This document shows positions 27,401-38,531 of a stretch of 64,000 nt of DNA, piece after piece. A model generated the notes under the pieces. The model saw only the letters and a list, made by a program, of their open reading frames with translations, had not been told where the DNA came from and ran no database searches. Positions within the stretch are counted from its first letter, which is position 1, and each line of letters opens with the position of its first letter. The translations under genes were made by a program, and so were the position numbers. The stretch comes from Undaria pinnatifida (taxonomy: Eukaryota > Sar > Phaeophyceae > Laminariales > Alariaceae). Where the stretch lies: assembly GCA_012845835.1 (NCBI GenBank), contig JABAKD010000021.1, forward strand, positions 8,391,006 to 8,455,005. The letters run 5' to 3'.

Positions 27401-30400
27401 AGACCTGTGGTATGGAACAGAAGGACAACGAGCAGTGTAGGTCGCAGAGGATTTTCGTTGACGCCCCCCGAGGAGACAACTCCCCGAGGAGACAAACCCC
27501 CGAGGAGAAAACCCCCCGAGGGGACAACCCCCCGAGGAGACCCCCCCCCCCGAGGAGACAACCCCCCGAGGAGACAACCCCCCGAGGAGACAACCCCCCG
27601 AGGAGACAACCCCCCAAGGAGACACCGGACTAAAAGTGGAGAGGGTTATGCTGTTTCGGGAACCCAAAGTGGCTATACAAACCCGTGGTTTGGTCCGACA
27701 TGGAAATTTTTAGGATTGTTGTTCTATGCTCTGGTGAGGGTCCACCGTTTGGTGGTCATCACTGTTTCGTCACTCACGCAAATAGACATGACTATAACTG
27801 CTCCTGCTGGTGTCACGTTGTCACGCACGAATCTCTGGTAATTTTTTTGCTGGCTCGCCTCATGAGATCGATCAGGCCCGACTGAATCATCGGTCCACCC
27901 ATTAATCGCTTAGCCACTAAATAACACATGGTAGCAGGTATTTTCTGTTTATGTAGACCAACCCAACAAACACCTGGCGTATGTTCTTGTTCTGGACCAA
28001 CTGCTGTCTCCTTTAGCAGGTTCCGCTTCCACAGCTGCGCCCGGCCGGGAGAGAGCCCATCACCATCAAGCCCCTCGACGTAAACAGGTACTGTGCGTTG
28101 CTGCTGTAACGATTTGAAGCGTTCGTTACGGTACGATGCGTTTTGGTCGTGACAGGTGGAACAACCAACAAGCAGCGCATGCTACGGTTTCGGCCATTCG
28201 CATTGCGAGTTTTGGAATCCGCGTTCATGTCCATGCCCCCCCCCCCCCCTGCCCGCGAGGTATCTCTTTTTGGAGTAGGACCGGTTCTCCGTCTCGAAAG
28301 ATATGTGTAATGAACAAATGATGACGGCAAGCAACAAGCAACATACAACCCCCCCCCCCCCGCCCCCCCCGCTAGAATCCGCATTAATGTCCATGCCCCC
28401 CCCCCCCCCCCCCGGAGGTGCCTCTCTTTGGAGTAAGACCGTTTCTCCGTCTCGAAGGAGATGCGTGATCACCAGCCAAACGATTACGGCAAGCAGCAAA
28501 CAACCCCCCCTCCCCCTCTCCCCACTTGCGCCTCCCCACCGAAATGTGGATGCAACACAAACAGCTCAGGCTGCAGCTTTGATTAAGGCAATGGCTATGC
28601 GAGTTTTAGGACCCGCAGTCACATCCACGCTGCCCCCCCCTGCTACGCCTCGAAAAGGATGCGTGGTCAATGGTCAAACGATTTAAGGCAGACAACAAAT
28701 GTGTGTGCCCCCCTACCTCCCCCGCTCGAGCTCACCCCTAATATGACTCGCCGAACACCTTATGGCGCTTTGTGCTTGGTGTACGCGATGTCTGCCTGCC
28801 CCCTGCTACGCCTCGAAAAAGATGCGCGGTCAATGGTCAATTGATTTATGGCAGGCAATACATGTGTAAGCCCCCCTCCCTCCCTCGCTCCAGCTCACCC
28901 CTCATACGACTCGCCGAACACCTTATGGCGCTTTGTGCTTGGTGTACGCGATGTCTGCCCGCCCCCTGCTACGCCTCGAAAAGGATGCGTGGTCAATGGT
29001 CAATTGATTTATGGCAGGCAACAATAATTGTGTAAGCCCCCCTCCCTCCCTCGCTCCAGCTCGCCCCTCATGCGACTCGCCGAACACCTTATGGCGCTTT
29101 GTGCTTTTGGTGTACGCGATATCTGCTTGGTCGGTGAAAACCCGACGTGCTTCATCCCGGCGTCGTAGGGATGCGAGGTCCTACGGTCTGAAGGCTGCAG
29201 CTATGCCTAAATGAGTACACCCCCGTCCCCCGCTTCCTCCCCACTTGCCCTTGCCCCCCACCTCAAACACGGATTATACAAACTAGCAAACCCCGCACGC
29301 TCAGTTTCAACTTGAGCAATAGCAACGCCAGCTCTAGGATCCACGGCCATGTCCGTGCTGCCCCAACCAATTCCCGCCTCCCGCCCCGCGGATCCTTCCC
29401 CATTTGGCGCCCCCGGCAATAAATTGATGTAACAACAGCCCAAACAGCGCACGCCACAGTTTCAACGTACCTGGTAGACAGTAGCAGTGACAAAATCTAG
29501 AATCCACGGCCATGTCGATGCTTCCCCAACCAACACTCCCCTTGCCCCCTCTCCGCCCCATCCCGGTTCCCTCCCCACTTGCCCTCCCACCCTTGAAAAA
29601 TGGATGCAACCTCCAAACAGCGCACGCTACGGTTTTAATGGGAATGCGAACGCTGAGGCCATGTTTAGGAACTCCCGCTCATTCACCAACAGCAGCAGTC
29701 GAGGTGGAGCGGGGGGTGGGGGGTTTAATGGCGAGAGTCAGGCCTCCCTCCTCCCTCGTGAGAGCGGCGCCAGGTCTCGCTCTCAATCGAGGTCGCGATC
29801 CCCTTTACCTGCCCGTCGGGGGCGAGAAGGACGGGGGCGCCCAGTTGATGACCCGGCATCTCCATCCCGCCGAAGGGTTCACGGAAATTTTGTACCGACT
29901 TCGCCTCGTTCTCCTGTTTCATTCCAATTGCCTGGAACGAAGAAGGTGCCACGTGTTCCTCCTAAGGAGGATGCGAGAAACGAGGGGGGAGGGAGTGATG
30001 GTGGTGGTGGTGGTGGTGTCTCCGTGGGGGACGGATCTGGGTTGCCCTCGGCGCTTATACCGCCTGCTGTAGCGGTCACCGGGGATGCGGCGGAGCCATC
30101 CCCGTCTTCTGTTGTTGGGGATTCAAATGACGAGGAGGACGACGCGACAGGGCGCCCAGAAACCAAAGACGGAAAAGGTGAAGCGGAAGAGAAAGAGGTT
30201 CTCGATGAAGATGGGCGCGCTGTTATCGCCGCCACCCCTACCGCTACCGCTACTGCCGCTGCCACTGCTGCTGTCATCGGTATCGGTGAAAGCGTTCCCG
30301 CCAGGCATGACGGTGGTGGTGATGGTGGTGACACCGTCGTTGTTGCAGGTAGTGGGGCGGCGGAGGCAACCACTGCTGCCGATGGACGTGCCCCTGCTGG

Positions 30401-33400
30401 AGCTGATGCTTTCACGACGAGCGAAAGCATCAGCAATAACGCGGTTGGTAGTGGTGGTGGTGGTGGTGGTGGTGGTGGTGGTGGTGGTGGTAATGGTGGG
30501 GGTGGTGGTGGTGGTGGTGGTGGTAGTGCTGGTGTTGGTCTTCGCGTTCACGGCGACAACAACGCAGAAGAAGGTCTGCTGAGCGCGCGGAGAAGGCGAG
30601 GGGACCAGTGGAGACACTCGCCGGCCCAAGGAAGCAGCGGCGGTTTTGGACACGGTGAGGGAAGCGTGTTGCCTGCGGGTGTGTGTAGGGGTGTAATCGT
30701 AACATGCATGGCCGTAGTCGGCAGACCATAGACCCTCGCGTCCCTACCGTGCCGAGACGGAACACGTCGGTGTTTGAGTCGACCAGGCAGACATTTGCTT
30801 GCACCTAGAAGCGCCGTGAAGTGGTCGGTGGGTCGCGTGAAGGGTGAGCTGCATCCATAAAGAAGCGCTTCGTGAGGTGGACTTCGGTGCCTCGTACGTA
30901 TTTTCTTGCAAATGGATGACATGGTCGAATTGCTTGAAAATTGTTTCCGGTGTGGCCACTGCCAGAGACATGAGAGACATGGTTAGACTGCGGTTGGGGG
31001 GGGGGAGGGATAATGTAGGGATATTGCCGCTTCCGTGTCATGCACGGGTGCTTGAGTTTACGGTTTGTTTTCGTTTTTATTGCTCTTAAACGTACCTGAC
31101 GCGTGTACGACGCCCCAATTCCTTTGTGGGGCTCAAAACAACGGAGTGGTTTATGGAAGTACCGCTAGATCAGTCAAGCCTCCTTTTGACCATTTTCCCC
31201 GTCCAATGGGCGAGCGACACTTACCTAAACTATGGACACGCCTTTTATAACGTTAATCTGTGCAAAACGCTCGAAATCTCACTAGTGTGACGTCACTGCC
31301 TTGGAGTCATCCCGCACCAGGGGTACAGCAGATTCTAAGATTTTTCTGAGCTTCTAACATGAGGAGCTCAATACCTCACCCGAAATACGACTCGAAGCCA
31401 TTCATTCGCTCGCGCCACCCGACCAACATTTCCATGCGCCAGTCGTAAAAAAACTCTATCCGTACATGCACACTTGAGAAGCTCAACCGGCCAAATCGCT
31501 CAGATCGCTCAGATCGCTCAGATCGGTGACAACCATTGTTTGGCCCGAAAAGTGCAATTCTTACCGTGGGATGACTCATTGTCTCTAACGCTTTGTGTGG
31601 TGAGCTCAAGGCTGATGTGAGTTGCATTATTATCTGATTATTTTATCGTTCGTGGGCCTCTATGGTAACGGCGTGCGGCAGAACCGTACGAGATGGGCGC
31701 GGGATCCAGCAGCGGCGGCGAGGATTTCGAGGCAGGAGGAGGCAGTTTTTCTGCGGGGGATTTCGACATCAATCCCCGGGGTGATGGGAGCTTCTCCACG
31801 AGCGCGGCGCGGTGTTTCAAGGCTGTCATTCACAGGTCTGTCGGCTAGCGCTTCCTTTTGTTCCGGCGGTTCCTGACGGCCTCAATCAGTTTAGGAATCC
31901 CAATCTAATTCCAAGCAGCCCCCCCCCCTCAAAAAAAAAAAAAACATGGCTGAAGTGCTACAGGAGGTAGCTTTGGCTTCCATTAATGTTTTGGGCATTG
32001 TCTAACCCTACTCGCGCGTACCGATCCGATTGGTCCACTGTCGGCGTCCGAGTTTGCAAAGTGTTGCATTCGTGTGCGTGCGTGCTACGGTAGAAGTAGC
32101 GCTTCTGTTGGACTGTTTTGCCTGTGAATGACGAGACTCCTTAGCCTCGAAACGCCGGAACGTGGGGAGGTCGTTCTTGTTTTTTTTGCAATCTGAATTT
32201 TTCTTTTGTTCATCGGGTTGCACCTTCGGTTTCTCAAAATCTGTTCGGTTTTATCAAAACCCATTTCTGGGTGACTACCCCTAATAGATAACGCCAATAT
32301 ATCATACGAAAACGGGTTAAAAATAGCCTCAAGGGGTTAGGAGCCTCAACATGAAAAAATGCTAGCGCACCTGTACTGTTACAGGGTGTCGTTGCGTGGA
32401 TGGCTTTTCTTCCTGCTGAGACGATGGTACGGTAGCGCCTGCGGCGCCGCGTTCTGTAATTGCAGGCACCTCCTGCTTCATCACCGTAAAATATCTGACT
32501 CGGCAGCAGCTTGAGCTTTTTTTTTCCCCATCTGCCGGAAGATTGAAAGAAAAGGAAAAAAAAAACTCGGCAGCATATCAGGTACATATTGTTGAGCTTG
32601 CTGGCGTTCCCCACTCATCTACCCTATATGCACATACGGACGCCCGGTATTTGTGACGTTTTTTTTTTCAGGATACCCGTGGCGAGACAAGCGTTGCCGC
32701 GCGTCCACGGAGGGTTCTGGGAAGCTTATTCCAAGCTCCGGGAGAAGGTGCTCGCGGCCCTGGCCGCTGAAATGCAGGTGCGAGACTGTCGGACTAAGGG
32801 TCGTTCCTAACACGCGCGCGTAATGGTCTTGATTCGTGACCAAAAGAAGTACAGCAACCACGATTCGTGATAGTTGGACTAAGGGCCGTTTCTAACACTC
32901 GCGTAATGGTCTTGATTCCGCGACAAAAAAAAATACACCAACCACGATTCGTAATAGTTGGACTAAGGGCCGTTCCTAACAAGCGCGTAATGGTCTTGAT
33001 CTCGTGACAACAACAAAAAATACACCAACCACGATTCGTGATAGTTTTGTAAGTTGGCGTTGTGTCACGTTTTTAAAACGAGGTACTTTTTTTTTCGTCG
33101 TGATTCCATGATACGTAATGGTCTTGATTTCGTGACAAAAAACAACAACAACAACCACGATTCGTGATAGTTTTGTAAGTTGGCGTTGTGTCACGTTGGA
33201 AAAAACTAGGTACTTTTTTTCTGTCATGTTTCTGTGATATATGTATATATATGTTGTTAGGCGCAACCCTTTGATGACGAGAGTTACCGACCTAGGTCAT
33301 GGGACTGTGTATCAGGTTTATTAGCTTACGTTTTTTTTTCTCGGAGTCGGTGGTTTGGTGCGGTATAGAGCCCCTGGTGTGAAAAGCCTGAGGAAAATAT

Positions 33401-36400
33401 AGGTGCGCCTTTTGCCACTGGACGGGTTCTACGATAGAGGTAACACTTTACTGGCGTTCTTGTTTCTTAGTGACCGAGCTCCTTGACCCAAAATCGTCGG
33501 GATATCGTTCTTGTTTACCGGGGCATGGTACAAGATCTCTGAAGCTTTTCTCTACTTCCTCGTGTCTTGTCGAGCTTTCTCCGGGAGATCACCACAACTG
33601 ACCGGTCCTGATAGAATTTTGCAGGTAACTCTTGTCACAAGGTGTTGTTCCACCCTTCGTTCCGAAATTTGGATCCACCTGATTGGATGGCGAAATTACT
33701 GTGATATGAAAATGTTTTATACCCTAGGCGTTGGGTTTGTTGATCGGATTGCACTTTCGGTTTTACAGCGGTGTGCCCATTTTAAGACCATTCGGTTTCA
33801 GACCATAGTAGAGATAAAACCAAGTAAATCGGCTTGTCACGAAGAAGAGACTATTCGGGGTTAGTATGGGATGCTTTTTGCAGTAGCAAAAGATAAGACC
33901 ATTCATGTAGTAGAGATGAGACCACCTAAGTTGGCTTGTCACGCGGTGGTCTCAAACTGGGTACGTCATTGTACTAAAAAGCAGGTTATCTGTTGAATAC
34001 AGAGCTCCTCAAGTCACCCCCCTCAGAAGGCAAATCAGTTTATGGGTTAACCACTTTAGAGCCCTAAAACCCCTCCATATACTGAGTCCAAGTTTGGTTT
34101 CCCCAAAAGCGGGTTCCAGTTGTAACGGCGTTAAGAACCGAGCTCCTCAAGCCAAAACCCTCAGAAGACAAAGAATGCTGCACACTCTACCGCAGCATGT
34201 GTCACAACTTGCACCTAGAGTTTTTTTTGTATACAGGAGCATTTCGCTTGAACGGGCTAGAAGCTGCACCTACAGATATGGTGTTTGCCGCTGCTCCCGC
34301 ACCAGGGTTTCCGTTAGCCCGCATCAGGTATTACGATAGTTTACCGCTGCTCCCGCAGCAAGGTTTCCGTTAGCCCGCATCAGGCATTACGATAGTTTGT
34401 CGCTGCTTCCGCAGCAGGGTTTCCGTTAGCGCGCATCAGGCATTACGATAGCATTGCGTAATGTGCGTAGGAGGACAACACGCACGCTTCATCATGCTGT
34501 TTGGGCCCAACCGGGGTCGGTATCGGCGGCGTTGTTTCTGATGACGAGCCTCGTCTGTTTTCGGAGCAGAAGCATATGCACAGTAGTAGCAGCCTGCAGA
34601 TAACTCGGGACGCCGATTCGTTGGACCCTACCACCAGTTTGTTTTAGTTTGCTGCTGCTTGACTTTGGGACTTAAGAGAGAAAAAAATCAGGGACGTGTA
34701 CGGAGTAAGAATACATCGGCGGGGCGGCGGTTTTTGATGGAGCGGTTCGATTGAAACCGCACCGCTCCGTGACATTTGTGGTGGCAGATATCCGCTCCGT
34801 AACAATCTGTGACTTTTCCCGAAGGCGGATATCCGATCCGCTCCGCCCCGTATCACAATAACGAAATCCGCTCCACTCCGTGACGTTTTCAAGGGCGGAT
34901 ATCCACCCCGCAATAATTCGTGAGTTTCCTGACGTGCGGATATCCGCTCCGTGACATTATAAAAAAACCGCTCCGCTCCGTATGGATTATAACTGCGCGG
35001 ATGGAACCTTGGAAAGCGGTTTTTCTATGGAGCGGTTCGACCCACTCGTAGGTATTGCGCATCTACTCCGTAGCATGACTCACGGATCAAACCGCTGAAA
35101 GTCACGGTTTTTCCACGGTCGAAATTGTTCAGAATGCTGGATAACCTACCTTAGAACGACTTGATATAACAGTGTATTCCTTGCATGGCGCCCATAGCGA
35201 CGGCATCCACCCCCCCCGCCCCGCGTAAACAACGTAATATGACCAGATGGTCGTTTTGTTGTTTGTTTACTGTTGGTTCATTAATAGTTGGTTTCACGTT
35301 TTCACTGTTTTTTACTTTTTTCCTGCTTTTTTCATGGTGGAGAGCCGTGGTCCTGGGCCAGACGCTGCTGCCGTTGCGCGTCTGCTGCCCCGGCCCCTGT
35401 CGCTCTGTGCTGTATGATTAGCAAATGCGTGTTTAAGTAGTCGATATTCAATACTCTTGTTTTTGTTTGTTTTCTCGTGGGACGCGACGTTTACGTGTGC
35501 TACGTGTGTCAATATTCAATAGTCGTGTTTTTGTTCATTCTCGGGGGACGCAAAGTTTACATTGCACCTTTCAACTTTGGTGCTGGGCGTTGGGCGCCAC
35601 AAGGTTGCGCAAACAAATATGTCAATTTTGTCCGCCAGTACGCAACGTATCCTTTCGTACTTGCTGGTACTTACTCGCGGATATCCGTATCATTTTCACG
35701 GTAAACCGTATCGTTTTCACGGAGAATTGCTACGGTGCACCGTGGGGATATGCCGCGGTTTTGTGCGGTTTGCTCGACGGAGTGAGATAAACCGCCCCGA
35801 ATCAAGAACCGTGCGACGGATATCCGCTCCGCAATGATCCGTGACATTTGTAGCGACGGATATCCGCTCCGTGACACTCCGTGAATTTCCCCGCAAGCGG
35901 GTATCCGGTCTGCTGCGCTCCGTGACACACACGAAAAAATCCGCTCCGCTCCGTGGCATATTCAAAAGGCGGATATTCGCTCCGCATATCCGCTCCGCAC
36001 TAATTCGTGAAATTTGTAGGTGCGGATATCCGCTCCATAGTAATCCGTGACTTTTCCCACGGGCAGATATCCGCTCCGCGAGAATTTAGAAATGGAAAAA
36101 TCGCTCCGCGGAGCGGTTCTTACCCCGTACACATTGCTGAAAAAAGTGGAGAAACTACAATTGTTGTTAACGATTTCAGCATCGACCACGCGTAGCGGCC
36201 CGAGCTGACACCGGGCTGCTAGGGTAGTCTGTGCGATAGAACTGCAACGGGGGGGGGGGGCGCACGACGCACGCAGCATACCGGCACGTGTGCTGCCGGA
36301 CGCTGTTCCTGCGTACGTGGTCGATACTAGCGGAATGCCGGTTGTTTTATCAAATTATTCTAAACGCGTCGGCTGTGAGCTTGCTAAATTCAGGGTCGGT

Positions 36401-38500
36401 ACTCATCTTTGCAAGCTGCGTGATACACCGGCCGCTGAGCAGTGTCGCTTCAAATGGGTCCCAAAGGATCAACGTTAACGGACCCGTTATCGTGTTTTGG
36501 CGGTCTTAGGCGGAGTATCAGCCCCTCTACATCAGCGGGCACAGCCTAGGAGGCGCGCTGGCATCGCTGGCGGCGTACGACGTGAACAAGAACTTCTCTC
36601 TGCCGGACCCAATCACCTTGTACACGTGAGTCAGGATTTTTTTTTTGGGGGGGGGGAAACAATCATCTCAACAGACAACAAGGAAAGAGGGAGGGAGGAG
36701 GGAAGTGGATGACAATCGACTCGAAAGATAACAGGGAAAGGAGGAGGGAGGAGAGCGGTGAACGACAATCGACTCGAAAGATAACAGAGAAGGAGGGAGG
36801 GAGGAGGGGAGCGGACAAAATCGCCACAAAATATAGCAGGGAAAGAGGGGGGGAAGAGGGGTGGGCGGGGTGGAGGTACAGGTAACCGAGCTACAAGGCG
36901 CCAGCGCCTACCCTTGAAGTCGCCACGCTCTCACCACGTACTTTGAGTCGCCACGCTCTCACCATGTGCTTGGTGGCACTCGTTTGCCTCGCTCTACCTA
37001 ACGGTGCTGGTGAAGGAACGGTTACACAAGTCGGATAGATAGTCTATCTCCACTTGATTATCTAGATCTTTCAGGAAAGATCTGTATGATCTGTGTGATA
37101 TATAGCTCATGTTACCGGGTGGGAACCGTATGATCTGTCTGTATGATCCAGCACATGTTTCCGGGTTTGGATCTGTACTCCACATACGCGTATCCTGCAC
37201 AGCATCTCATAGCGGCAGCTACAGGATCTACAGCAGATGATCAAGATTATCTAGATTATCTAGATGATCTAGATGGTCTATATGATCTACATGATCTGTA
37301 TGATGTGTACGATCTAGATTATTTAGATCGTTGTTTGTCGGAGGCATGGAACGGTCACAAGACAAAGTTCAGCCCCGTTTCATGGCGTGACCTGGCTGGC
37401 ATGTGGACTCATCCATTGTGCGGGTACTTGTTTGTGCCGGACCGTGCCGCGGCGTGAACGCTACCGTTCCTCAAGCAGCGAAGGTACGAGACGTCACGCA
37501 CTGGGGTGCGATCGTAACCGATGCTGCTGACAGAAATGACGCACTCAAGTTAGCTCGTGCTGTCGCTGCCACGGGGACTGAAGGACACGCCACCTAGCGC
37601 TGGATTACGAATGCAATTGAGTTCAATTGACACCCGACGTGTATGAAAATACGTGGAAATGTGGTGAGCTTAAGCTACCTGGTATGGTTTTCCGCATTCG
37701 CCGGAGGATGAAAAAGGAGGAGGGGGGGGAGCACTCAAGTTTTACATCGGTACCGCTAGTGACTACGTCCGACCAGTCAGAACCGCAAGGCTTGAATGCT
37801 GAGGGTCCCGACTTTTTGTCTCTAGGTATACGATCGCGCCTTTGCCCCTCCACGCAATTATAATATTGCTTCTAACAATGACAACTCATGACAACTTGGC
37901 TTTTACGAAAAACGGGCAGCCGGTGTATCACGCAGCTTGCAAAGATGAGTATCGGTCCTAAATTTGTCGAACTCACAGTTGACGTTGTTAGAATATTGAT
38001 GTTAAATGGGTTGATCGAAGCAAACTTTCAAGTTTCGCCTGAGCGATGGTAAATTTTCACTTCCCCGCCGATGGGTTGACACACCAGGTAAACAAACTTG
38101 CAATATTTCAGCTGAACGATGTCGATTTTGTTCCTTCCTGCGTTGTCTAACATGGGTTGTTTCGGTCGGCCGGGCTGCAGGTTTGGATCGCCTCGAGTGG
38201 GTAACGCGGCGTTCGCCAGTAAGCTGAACAGCAAGGTAAAGCACCACTTCCGCATCGTCAACGATGGCGATCTTGTGACCGCTCTCCCTCGCTTCTTTGG
38301 CACTTACAAGCACGCCGGTGAGGATGATACTTGGATTTAGCTTTTTTGCCGGATGTTGAAAAAACACCAGATTTTTTAAAGGCAGAGATACAGTAGCACT
38401 TTTGGTTTGTTTGTGTTTTTTTCCCTGGGGTATTCCTCAGCTCCGGAGTGACTGGAGCCTGTCCTGTGACCACGGACTTGATCATGCGAGTTAATGTGAG

Positions 38501-38531
<31 letters not shown>

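Noticed and set aside
27199-27667. Gly/Leu/Ser-rich and Arg/Pro-rich frames
   Set aside because: A 16-bp tandem repeat cycling through frames.
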